In this document: piece after piece, positions 50,415-64,000 of the stretch
Layout: every line of letters begins with the position of its first letter
Position numbering within the stretch: position 1 is the stretch's first letter
NCBI RefSeq assembly: GCF_029227915.1
Contig: NC_079885.1
Location: 25,917,001-25,981,000, forward strand
Direction of reading: 5' to 3'
Source: Hydractinia symbiolongicarpus
Lineage: Eukaryota > Cnidaria > Hydrozoa > Anthoathecata > Hydractiniidae
DNA: 64,000 bases
The notes under the pieces: model-generated
What the model was told of the DNA's origin: nothing
The model's database searches: none
Seen by the model: only the letters and a program-made list of their open reading frames with translations
Made by a program: the position numbers and the translations under genes

Positions 50415-52538
50415 CTAATTGTCTTGTGACGAAGCTTGCCAATCTCTGACATGAAAAAAACATTCGACCATGCATCCAATCATTGTGATGAAACCAAAGC
50501 ACTAAAAAACCGGAAAAATCATACCATTGAAGTTTGATAAAAGATGTGTTTAAAAGATTTTGGTTAAAAAAAATAAGAAAATGATAAACCAAGGAAGAAC
50601 TTAAAATATATTCAATCGTATTTCTTTCGATTAGTTAAGCCTCTGGGAAAGTAACTAAAATTAAGATCGAATATAATCTGTATTTTGTGCCTAACAGTAG
50701 CTTTCTTTATCCCCTTGTCAACAAATATCTATGAAACTTACAGCTGTAGCAGCAAGCAAATCACAATCTAAAGCGTCACAGTAAATGCCTCCATAATCCC
50801 CAGCTTTTTTTGCCACAACAGCAGATGAGATCAGTAATAGCACGATAAATATACCTGCATTGATGGCGTACTAAAAATAGACGAATAAAAAGAAACACTT
50901 ACAGCAGTGCAAGCAAGTAGAACACAGGAGTACTTTGAGCAAGTTGTATGTTCAACATCAGCAACAGTGTAGCGGTGGTTATAATCTGAAGCATTTATGG
51001 CGGCTATAGAGGACACAATAGCAAGCAGTATGATCAAGACGACCACATTCAATGCAAACTAAATATGATTGGGCAAGATTAAGGCAATAATTCATTTCAT
51101 AAATATTAACTATGTGCTTTGTGAGAGAAAAATTTACGCTTCGAAATTTAGCCTAAAATTTGAAATAAGGTCGCATATTCTTATTTTCTAATGAGTTTAT
51201 TTTGTCGTAAAAATCTATTGGCTTCATCTACCCTATTTTCTATAACTTTAGGGCTGTAGGGATTTTATCAGAACTGATCTCTTCTGTTATAATTGACATA
51301 TTTAAAGACAAATGAAATTTAACATAATGAAAATCCCGAAAAAAAAGAAAAAAGTTATTTTTCGAAATAATGTGATGACGTCATCATGTTGTGGTAATTC
51401 AAAATGGTGGCCGCTTACCATTTTGAGAAATGAATGCACGAAATAGTCATGTGGGAAATACGTACTCAAGCGAAAATCTACGGACCGGCAGACCCGTATT
51501 AATAATATGATATTCGTTTTTCATAGAGAGTTCATAAATCTTTTTAAGTGTCTGCGAAGGAGCAGTTAACTAAAATTCACCAAAACAACTTGAAGTCCCA
51601 GAAAAATTATTCTTCTAAAAAATAGAGGATAGGCATGATTTCCATTGTTCTAGCCAAACTGTTTTGTCTGCCTTTTCCGTCTTTTGGAAGAGCTGTTATG
51701 TTCCTTTCTCCTTTTGAATACTTGAGTCAGAATGGTCTCAAATGCGAAATGATTTTTATGCCTGCTTAGGTTGAAACATCGCTCGACGTTTTAACTAAAT
51801 TTAGTTTCATAAAATAGAACATACCGTTAAATGCCAGTTAATGATGGCGCAACACGAAGGAACTTTTAACAACCGCAGGATGATCATGATAAGTAACGCC
51901 ACCCATGTGTGAGTGCAGGCGTACATGAAGAAATTCCAACGCCCACTGCGATAACGCACATCACCCAACCAGCCAGACATCATACACATAGAGACAAATG
52001 CTAAGAACTAATATAAATATGTTTTTAGAATAAAGTAAAATTTCTAGCCTACTAATACAATAAGGACAACTTTTTAAAAAAAATCACTTCTAGGAGAATG
52101 TGTATACAGCTTTAACTTCTTATCATGTTGTTGTGTCGAGCTTTATGTTTAGAGTTTGAACGCGAAGCTTGTAAGAAATAAAAAAGGACTATATGAAATG
52201 GTTCAGCACTGGCGCAAGGTATGACGAGAATCAACATAGTATAATAAAATAACAAGATGTTATAGAAAGTGCCATCTTGAAACATTTCTATGTTTCTTTT
52301 AAAGCCATATACGACCTAAAGCTTATGGCATACTCAGCTCATAAGATTGACGGAAGCCATGAAAGGTTGAAAAGTCTAAAAGTGAAGCATGGTAATTTTA
52401 TGTGTCTCTACTTACCATGTTAATAAACATGAGGAATCCTGATGGTTTTTTGATAAACTTGCAATCAAACCTTCCACACTGTTCACTACTCGACTCATTA
52501 TTCTTAGCTGGTTTTTGATTTTCTTCGTCGGATGACAT
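50415..52538 (-). CDS. four-pass MARVEL-domain protein with two alternative third exons
   Basis: Minus-strand coding exons: 52538-52416 (41 residues), 52007-51825 (61), then either 51058-50903 (exon 3a, 52) or 50870-50742 (exon 3b, 43), and 50501-50415 (28 plus stop); all introns are phase 0. Protein length is 182 or 173. A polar acidic N-terminus is followed by TM1 (about 34-55, across exons 1-2), TM2 (about 65-88, WNFFMYACTHTWVALLIMII), TM3 from the alternative exon and TM4 spanning its end plus exon 5 (CFGFITMIGCMVECFF), then a short tail. This layout fits the MARVEL family (CMTM, plasmolipin/MAL type), which acts in vesicle traffic and membrane apposition; the exact subfamily is uncertain. 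A 5' UTR intron is likely at 52552-52635. If both 3a and 3b were joined the protein would have five membrane spans, which argues for mutual exclusion. Confidence 0.85.
50742..50870 (-). other. alternative exon 3b of the MARVEL gene
   Basis: 43 codons, acceptor TTTTTAG, donor GTAAGT, phase 0 at both ends. Starts YAIN, has a membrane segment (GIFIVLLLISSAVV), then CDALDC and LLAATA at the end. It matches exon 3a in order of features and in the C-x4-C-x-LLA-x-TA ending. Confidence 0.8.
50903..51058 (-). other. alternative exon 3a of the MARVEL gene
   Basis: 52 codons, acceptor TATTTAG, donor GTAAGT, phase 0. Starts FALN, has a membrane segment (VVVLIILLAIVSSIAA), a nine-residue longer loop than 3b, then CSKYSC and LLACTA. 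Only 32 nt separate its donor from the acceptor AG of exon 3b. Confidence 0.8.
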
Positions 52539-52551
52539 TTTGAAACCGCCC

Positions 52552-52635
52552 CTATTAGGAATAATACGCACGATTTGGACCTATATCACAAGATAAATGC
52601 GGAAAACTTGAAAATAGAAGCTGAAAAGCTCTTAC
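52552..52635 (-). other. probable 5' UTR intron of the MARVEL gene
   Basis: On the minus strand GTCG|GTAAGAGC (donor at 52635) and TCCTAATAG|GGGCGG (acceptor ending 52552) bound 84 nt just upstream of the ATG at 52538. Confidence 0.45.
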
Positions 52636-52882
52636 CGACTTCCCTAGCCTTTTACAGAACTTTCCCAGCTGTGTTTTTTTCTATGTGTTTCCACTCCCAT
52701 TTCCAACTAGTTAATAACATCGTAACACTGGGCTAACGTTCTCTCCTTCGTAGAGAATATTGGGTACTTATTTTTTTTCCAATCCACGTGCCTTGTCATT
52801 TTTTATTTAACCAACATGGTAGCACTATCTATCTTCACTGTTAATCTTGAGAAAAGCACGAACATTTGATGTATAACAAGAT

Positions 52883-52963
52883 GACAACCTCGTCCCCAGA
52901 ACTTGTTAGGCTTTTCATATTTAGACCGCAAATTGGCTAAATGGTCCTGAACACGAGGTTGAC
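52883..52963. mobile_element. short palindromic element, ACAACCTCGT ends
   Basis: GACAACCTCGTCCCCAGA at the left and, reversed, GTCAACCTCGTGTTCAGGA at the right, around a core of about 40 bp. Confidence 0.55.
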
Positions 52964-53460
52964 AGGATGCATAAAATTCAAGAGGGAAAACAATCAGAAT
53001 TAAGCGAAGCCTAACTTATTCTATTTTCCTGATGTGACAATAAATTTTCGACACTTTTTATGAGGATTTGAACATTAAGCGTCCGATATAGTTGGTAATA
53101 CGCAAATGTTTATGCTCTGTTTGTTAACAGCCAGCTAGATAGGATAACGCGTAATAGCCACATGTTTGCTATGTGACAAATCCGCCATAGGTCTAATTGT
53201 ATGCTAACTAAATTTGATTTAAAATGCAACTTCGAAGGTAACATCTATCTTTCCACCCCCAAATAATTAAAGAATATGTCTAGATGTAGCAACATATTTA
53301 TTCACCACGGAGGAGAATACTTATTCATTATAACCTTATGTTCTTATTGTCAGTAGAAACATACTGAAAGAAAAACAAAACTAACCAAGTAAAAAAACAA
53401 AAATATCAAGATCATCTTCTTTAGAGCATGGTAGAATTCTTGCTTAATTTCTGTTCCAGT

Positions 53461-53539
53461 GGACAACCTCGTTCCCATAACTCTTTTCGTCTTTACTGAC
53501 ATCAGGACATCGATTTGGGTCGTGGAAGCGAGGTTGGTC
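53461..53539. mobile_element. short palindromic element, ACAACCTCGT ends
   Basis: GGACAACCTCGTTCCCATAA at the left and, reversed, GACCAACCTCGCTTCCACGA at the right. Same size class and ends as 52883-52963. Confidence 0.55.
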
Positions 53540-55356
53540 TACAGTTTTTACTTTTTAACATCCCCTTATTAGTCTTTTTTAACTTCAAAGCCAAGTTTTC
53601 CACAGGATAATCATGTTATTGAAACATCCCAGTCATGCCCTCGGCAAGAACAAGAAAAAAAAATGGCAACCACGGAAAATCGCCTGAGTATATTTCCTGC
53701 GTCGATATTTCGTGCATTTTTAACATACTTCGTGCACCTCTCACATGGTTTTTATACACAAACGGACAAAATAGAAATATTATTTTTATCAATATCAGAC
53801 TGAGAAATATGATTCGATGAATTTACTCACAGCTGTTCAGCGACATCTCTGGTCAGTTCTAAAGTTTTGTACTTCTGTTAAAAGCTCAACTAGACATTAT
53901 TTCAAATGATATAAGAATTAAACAAATGTAAATAAAATGTAAGCTCCAAAACTTCAAAACGTGTAGCATTTAGTTTGCCTTCCAGTTTAAAGTACGACAA
54001 TGCTTCGTTGAGTGATCCTGCTTTTTTCCACATTTCTATATTAAACCATAAAATTTAGCAGAATCTGGATTTGTTTTAAACGCTTTTTAGCCTTAAGTTT
54101 CCTATTTTCACTTATCTCGTCGCTATTTGCTAGTGATTAGAAGCTTTATATTTCCCCTAAATTCTCATGTCTGCTTGAGGTATAATAATCGAGGGGGACG
54201 TAGCTCGCATCGCACATACAGTTAGGGTGAAGAACTAGAGCCTATTCATGCTACAAGGAGGAAAAACTGGAAACTTAACAGGTTAAACATTTTTGTAGAC
54301 TAATATTTTGAATTTCTTAAGAAAAATCTAGTTTATGATGAAATCAATGCACGTACCAAATGCAATCAAACGTGTTTTTTGTTTAATCATGTGAATTTTA
54401 TTTGTTTAAAAGTTGTCATTTCACATGACTGTATATTTCACAATCTTTTGGCATCCTCTTCAATTGTAATAATGCTTTGTTTACACTTCATAACTTTTTC
54501 TGTGGTCATAAATAAACAGATGAATGAAAATGTGTTTATTTTGTTTTATGTACTTAAATAATCACGATTTAAATTTTATGTTCTCCTCCTTGATGTTACA
54601 ACTTGGGAGCATTTATATATTTCTCTTTCATGGTGAATATACAACGAGATATTTCCCGCCAATGCGAAAAATATATTTCGTAGTGAAACTGGCACCTAGT
54701 TTATGATCAACATTTATTACAATTATAGAACATAATTTACAAAAAAAATGTTTTCTAGTATATGAGAACATCAAACTTTGCAAAAAAGCCTTGAGATAAG
54801 CCTAAAAATATTCCTAACACGTCTTCTGTAAGTAACAAAGGCTTAAGCACATTCTGGATTTTTTAAAAATGATTAGATCAAGCTATTAAAACCGGGTATG
54901 TTCCGAACTCGTTTCAAATTTTCGGCAAAAGGCCTTAGTTTCTCAAGTTTTTATTTTCTGAAATTTATACATAGTCATGTAAGGGATGCAAGCGATGCAA
55001 GGGATAGAAAAAAGAATTCCAAAAGAGTGCAAGACGGAAACGGACAGAATATTTCACCTTTGTTATACACGCGTAAGATGAATGTTTGAATAATTATGCT
55101 CCCTAGTGAATATCAGTGATAAAAAAAGCCACATATTGTTCAAAGGTTCCGAAGAGGTTAAATTTTACACTACTTGACCTAGTTAATCTATTAAGAATAT
55201 AGAATTGTCATCTAAAAACTCTGCGGTAGAGATTATATTGTAATCACATGAAGACAGCGTTTGCCTTCAAAATGGTATCGCCACGTGCAAGACTATTGGT
55301 GTAGATAGATCCACCGGTATGCTTATCACATGATATCCACGCATGTTTAAATAAGA

Positions 55357-55364
55357 CATAAAAG
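55357..55364 (+). promoter_or_regulatory. TATA-like element upstream of cathepsin 1
   Basis: CATAAAAG about 190 nt before the ATG, at a suitable distance from a leader exon that would end at 55429. Confidence 0.35.
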
Positions 55365-55429
55365 GGAGATTTTATCCACTTTGTCGATACCCTTGATTCG
55401 CAAAGCACTTCACTGAAGCACAATCGAAG

Positions 55430-55544
55430 GTGAAAAGAGATACTTATTTTACGATTTTAATCATTATTGTACGATTTCACCGGAAATCTTAGATAATCGT
55501 TCTCAGAGAAAATTACAAATTTATAATTTTATCATCTTTTTTAG
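55430..55544 (+). other. candidate leader intron of cathepsin 1
   Basis: A strong acceptor (ATCTTTTTTAG) ends three bases before the ATG at 55548. The best matching donor is CGAAG|GTGAAAAG at 55430, giving 115 nt. Alternatively the acceptor receives a trans-spliced leader, a process known in hydrozoans. Confidence 0.4.
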
Positions 55545-56955
<1,411 letters not shown>

Positions 56956-59900
56956 TAAATTTAGAAAAAATAATAGTGCCTTTGGCCATAAAACAAAGTG
57001 ATAATTTAGTATAAAAAGAATGCTGTTGTAGAAATACTTTTTTCCATTTGATGTTTACTTTACAAATTTTGTTTATTTTTACTTTGTTTATTTTTATTGT
57101 TTCTAATTTTCAACATTATTTGTTTTTTAGTGTTTTTTAATTAAAACTTCTCTAGATGTAACATATGTACATTGTGCAACAGAAAAGAGAAAGAAGTACA
57201 AAAAATTTTGTTTTTATGAAAAAAAGTTTCTCATTGATTTTTACCCAGCTTGTTTCCCAGGGCACCTTTTCTTTTTTTACAAGGTTGCAGCAATAAGGCG
57301 CTAGGAAGAAGGTTGCCTCTCTCCTCCAGTGATACTTGAATCATGTATAGCCTCGGCGGGTGAGGGTAATTACTAAAAATGGCTGTGCTAGACACTTGGT
57401 AATTGGTAGATTTTTTTCTCCTGACAGCATTATCACATGACATTAATGTGATTTATTTGTCCTAATCAACAACACTATAAGATTGAGTCCTCATAACCCA
57501 AGAAACCTGAGACCACTTCGTTGTATATACTTCGGTCAACGTTTTCGTGGAAGAAATATCACTACAAGGTATGTTTTTATTAGTTATATATATTTTGTGG
57601 TGGCTAAGTCATATATTCTCAGATTCGGGTTAACATCATCAAATTTTGAAGAGAAAACAAGAAACTTTCAAGGAATATGAGTGCCATTATTCTATTCGGA
57701 TTTATCAGTAAAAAATATAGCTAGCTAAGATAGGGAAGTTGAACTACCGTATATTTAATAGAAGAGGATTTATTGTAATTTAAAGTTTTTAAATTTTACA
57801 TGAAACATTTTCACTGCAGTTTATGCATGGTCATTTCTTAATAGAACTTTTAAAGTTCGGCTGAGATAGTTGAAAATGATCAAATAATTTCAGGCATGTT
57901 AGCTAACCTGGATCCCAGAATTTTGATAATTAAAATTATAGCTACTAGCTAGCTAGCTACTAAACAAAACTCAAGGAAAGATTAATAGGTAAAACTCGCC
58001 AAAAACTACACAATATATAGCTAGCTATAGCTAGCAGGTTTAAATTAGAAAACAAAGATTTTATAAGGTGACTGTGCTTTGCTCTCGAAATGTAATAGGT
58101 GATTTGTTTAAAAGTAAGGTGGCATCTGCTGACTTTTTTTGAATGTTTGTATACATTTCTCTTTTCAAACTCTTTTCGAGTGTAGATGGATAACTTCCTA
58201 TTGACGTATATTCATATAAAGTGGTAATAATACCTTGTACAAGAAACATACTAAAAAGGACCTCGCTTCACCTAGTGGCCACATCTTTTTGCCTGCCACG
58301 CAATTGTTAAAGCCAAAAGGGCTTCTGCAGAAAATGTAAAGATTCAAAAAGGTCTATAGCCACACACAAGAAACATGATTTGTGAAATCTGAGAAAAAAT
58401 GTGATGGAAAGAACAGTTTTTTTTTTTGTATTCTGCTAACTGGCAAAGCGTTCAGCATTTCAGCGGTACATCTAGATAAAAGTTACAAAAACTGTTTTAT
58501 TAACAGCTTTTCCTTAAAAAAGATGAGATAGCACTGCAAGCTAAAGAAAGAGCTTAAATTTTGTTGAAGCTAGTATATACTCTCCTTATTACGTGATTAT
58601 CTAAAGAAACGGCTCTAACTACGATCTGGCAACTCTGCTCGTTACATAACTTTATAGTTTTAAACTAAATTAAAGTATTATTTAGGCCTATTTTATGATT
58701 AAAATGGTTAAAATGGCAGAATTGTCTTGGTTGTTGCTAGTGGCTGCTTAAACATTGCCATGTATGTATCTTTTTCTATTGCCCCAAATGCAGACACAAC
58801 ATTAGGAAAACTTGGTGATGAAAAATAATTTTTTTTTTTGAAAATAATCTGCAGATTATCTACTTTCATAATAATATAAGTTTGTTTTGTATTTAATGAA
58901 TGATTCATTCAACTTTTGGGATGGCTGTCTGTACTGTAAAGTACATAAATTGCAGTCTAGGTAAAATGAACAGAAAGTTGCAAGAAAAGTAAAAAGCATA
59001 ATTTGAACGTTCATACAATACACAGATATATATGCATATAACTTATTTTAACAACATTTTTAGATGAATTTAAGCTCAATGATTCTTTCTTTTAAATTTA
59101 TACCACCTGTGATGGAAGTTGTGCAAAACTGACTTGATATTTGTTGGGGTTTTATGATTAAGTGTTTTCTAGCAAGGCTGAAATCATAAACATCTAGTGA
59201 TAGTTGCAACCAATCCTGCTTTTTATTGCAATCTTTGACATCAACTTTACTTGATTGTTGGCTACATGGCTTCAGAGCTTAATAGCTGCATGGCTTAGTT
59301 ATAATATGCTTTTATTTAAAAATCAAAAACTAAGTAAATAATAAACTTCGTAAATAATCTAGTAATCTATTATGTTAGAATTGCCAATCGTGCCTTACAA
59401 TTAATAATGGCTCTATTTTATTAACAGGGTTTCAGTTGACAAGAAAGTAGTAAAAAGTTTAAGCTGGTAAACGCAAGATTCTTTTTTGTTTGTTATACAT
59501 CAAAATTTCTGCCAAAATTTAATCACTTTTATTTTAGGTCTTTTTTTCAAGAAATAGTGAACCAAATTATACACATAAAACACTGAGGAAATAATGCTAT
59601 TTGGACATCTAAAAAAAAGTTACTATCACCTAAACACAAAAATGTGAGCCAGGTGCTGTCGTAAAAATAGGGTTGCTTGGTATAACACCAAATTAAAAAT
59701 ATGCGCCTAAGAAAACCTCAAAATGGTTTAAAATTGCTCTTGTGATCCTTTGTAATTTTGACAGAATAATTAACCAATCACAAGGTTCAAGATGATTGGT
59801 AGGTAGATGATTGGTATTTTGACCCTTAATTAACACACGACACAGTAAAGTGATATATAGCTATTTTTGCTTAGAAAGAATAATCGTTTGGGTTGGTATT

Positions 59901-60010
59901 TATTAACAGGCCAGCGTGTATCCCAAATATTGCTTTCTTTTTCATTTTTTTCTCCTGTAAGCAGCCGAGTAGCTAATGTTCTTGTTTGTTTTTTTTGCTT
60001 TATTGTGTCG
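56956..60010. other. intergenic between the cathepsin genes
   Basis: AT-rich spacer with GCTA/CTAG-rich patches (57940-58040) and one end of the CCCAGGG-type repeat at 57245-57262. Short open frames show no motif. No gene or RNA was recognised. Confidence 0.45.
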
Positions 60011-60092
60011 GTAAATATGATACATGATTGTGAGATTTTTTTGCAACTTTGAAAAAAATGTACTAATTCTTTATCCCTTTATTATTTTTTAG
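60011..60092 (+). other. candidate leader intron of cathepsin 2
   Basis: Donor GTCG|GTAAATAT at 60011 and acceptor TATTTTTTAG ending at 60092, three bases before the ATG at 60096, as in cathepsin 1. Trans-splicing to the same acceptor is the alternative. Confidence 0.4.
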
Positions 60093-62020
<1,928 letters not shown>

Positions 62021-64000
62021 AAAATAAAATCACCTATTCCCCACTCGATACCTTGCTGAAATGGATAAAAAGAAGCAAAAAATATAGCTGCAATGGATCA
62101 AGACAAAAGAAGCAAATACAGTTGAGGAAGAATTTTTTTTATTAGTCTACTTTATGTTTATAATTGTTATTTAAAGCTGTTTAAGTTATTTAAACGGACG
62201 CACGACCCTTTTGTATGATTTTCTTTTAAACAAAATATACTTTTGATTGTTGTATCTTGTGTAACGTTTGTTATAGCGTTTTGACTCCATTGTTGGACGT
62301 AAGTTTGCGGACGAAAAGTTTCGATAAGGAGCTCAAGTATTGTGTGAAAAATTACTAATGCGCATAAGAGTATAAAATTATGTCTATTAAAATGAACTTT
62401 ATGTAACTTAGAAAAGTTGCAAACGAGTCAGAAGTTATGTTACGAAGCAAATTTGAAAACATTTTCATAATCTTTTTTGCACGAATTTTCCCTTAAGGCT
62501 ACGTCTGCTATACACCTTCCAAGGGACTTAAAATGTAATTGGATAAACACGAACGCAAAAGTTGCGAGTCACATTTCATCTATCGCCAAGTAATGTTTAC
62601 ATACACGCCAGTAAGAGTGACACTTGCACTTGATCAAGCTCTTCAAAGATGCTCTTAGCTTTGTTCGGAATAACACCGTTTATAAAGGATTGTTGTTTAA
62701 GCTAAAAAAAATAATTATTCTACGGACAATTAGTGGGTTGTGATAACTGCTCCAAAATTGTAGAATATTAAAACGGTAAACAAGGAGAACTCAGCAACTA
62801 TGCAAATCGTCAAATTAAGCACTTTATTAATCTAATCTAGGAATTAAATATTTTCACAGTAGTCGTTTAACTCTTTTTTGTTTTTTGGCCAGAGTCACAT
62901 TGAATCCTGCTGTAGCTGCAAAAACTTTCGCGAACGGGTACATTCGCGATATTTCGCGTACTTTATCAAACGAGCCGTTTCAATGCCGTTTGGGCAACAT
63001 AAATTTTCGCAAATACTCTTGAGAAAATTCGCGTGCTCTAGCTTTTTTGGCAAGTCCCAAAAGTTGTAAGCTTAAAAAATTCGAAGTTTGAACTTCTAAA
63101 CCTATCTATTAACAGAGCATAAAATTAAAATAGATCATTATTTGTCGGGTTTCTTTATCCTCACGCTAAGCGGAATATTTCGCGAATTTGGTCGGAATTT
63201 GCAAAAGTTTCTACACTTTCAGCAATTAAACACTGTTTGTCACTATGCATACCTTTGGCGCAGATGTAACCAATAGATAACCAAGAATGAGTCCTGTTGC
63301 GATCCGTCTTGCTGTTCTCATTTGCTGTGGTTGTGTGATTATGTGTTTTTTTTGTTTTTTTTTGTATGTGCGCTGTTAATTAATACTGCTCTGTTGGTTG
63401 GTTGAAAATACGAAGCAATTTGACGTCATCTTAAACAATTTGACGTCATCTTGAACAATTTAACGTCATCTTGGGTTGCACAAAAATAAAAGAATGCCGC
63501 CCAAGAGTTTACCTTTTTGAACAGCGATAGGGATAATAATGGGGCAGCATTAAGTTGAATGTTTGGACATCGATTAGATATATCTAAAATAGTAAGCGTG
63601 TAACTAATGTCAAGGTGAACAACATCATCATCCGCATGTTTTAAACATGGACTTTTTAAATAGCTTTTTTAACGCCATTCACTTAGGCACCTGCTATTTG
63701 CATGAAACCTTTAAAGGGACAAAAATTTTTGTGAAAAGATAAGTCATAATCACGGGGTAGGAAATTAGTTAAGGGGGTGAACCATATGAAAATTATTTTT
63801 TCATATGGAGAGTATATACATAGTTTTTTTCAATTTTTTATATGAAGCTTGAATATTTTCCGAATGTACAAAATGCTGTGTTTATATTCGGTGTAAAAAG
63901 ACATGTGGTATAATTTGCAGAACAGAAAAATTAAGAAGATACAGAACAGCTTCGAACAGATTTGAATCAAATGTGTTATTAATATACAGATTTTTTCCCT
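62021..64000. other. intergenic, right edge
   Basis: Holds a diverged TTCGCGAA-type repeat (about 62920-63200), the CRE-like array (63415-63472) and AT-rich sequence. No gene was found to the window edge. Confidence 0.45.
63415..63472 (+). promoter_or_regulatory. three tandem CRE-like sites with a 20-bp period
   Basis: ACAATTTGACGTCATCTT is repeated three times at exactly 20-bp steps: TGACGTCA at 63421-63428 and 63441-63448, and TAACGTCA at 63461-63468. TGACGTCA is the palindromic site of CREB/ATF bZIP factors. No gene start is visible nearby, so its target, if any, is outside the window or is cathepsin 2. Confidence 0.45.

Larger units (their letters stand above)
52636..55356. other. intergenic between MARVEL gene and cathepsin 1
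   Basis: Divergent promoters of the two genes must lie here. Two short palindromic elements (52883-52963, 53461-53539) are present; the rest is AT-rich sequence with small open frames (53635, 54379, 54524, 54898) that lack any motif. Confidence 0.45.

Noticed and set aside
50871-50902. A 32-nt intron joining exons 3a and 3b in one mRNA
   Set aside because: It is too short for a normal animal intron and would add a fifth membrane span; alternative use of the exons explains both.

Overview
This is an AT-rich animal nuclear window. The four secreted animal haem peroxidases, MARVEL membrane protein and cathepsin L-like proteases, all with short GT-AG introns, plus decayed non-LTR retrotransposons, MITE-like repeats and long intergenic spaces, mark a metazoan. 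The overall flavour suggests a cnidarian, perhaps a hydrozoan; that placement is inference. All exon boundaries were read by hand from splice signals, phase and comparison between copies.

Region 1 (1-44 kb) is built around four near-identical five-exon peroxidase genes, each with a 1794-nt CDS for 597 residues. A (4497-7040) and B (16820-19124) are on the minus strand; C (31463-33858) and D (41508-43898) are on the plus strand. B and C diverge from the centre of a large imperfect inverted duplication (arms about 16.8-24.36 and 25.56-33.9 kb, spacer about 1.2 kb). C and D are direct copies of a 9-kb unit. A is an older copy with a shorter shared upstream region. All four keep the haem-pocket residues and a TATA box about 100 nt before the ATG. 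A fragment of a fifth copy lies just after D. Non-LTR retrotransposon remains lie at 2.4-3.1 kb and 13.1-14.55 kb.

Region 2 (44-55 kb) is mostly repeats, including a broken LINE endonuclease at 45.2-45.8 kb. It also holds one minus-strand gene (50415-52538) for a four-pass MARVEL-domain protein. Two homologous, same-phase exons, only 32 nt apart, each encode the third membrane segment and the second extracellular loop. This looks like a mutually exclusive exon pair and is the most interesting single observation.

Region 3 (55-64 kb) holds two tandem cathepsin L-like genes (55548-56955 and 60096-62020), each four coding exons and 329 residues, with intact catalytic Cys/His/Asn. Their 3' exons are much more alike than their first exons. 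In both, a splice acceptor sits three bases before the ATG. A three-unit array of cAMP-response-like sites lies near the right edge.

The genes do not form one pathway. The window is best read as two local expansions of secreted enzymes (peroxidases and cysteine proteases) with an unrelated membrane-protein gene between them.
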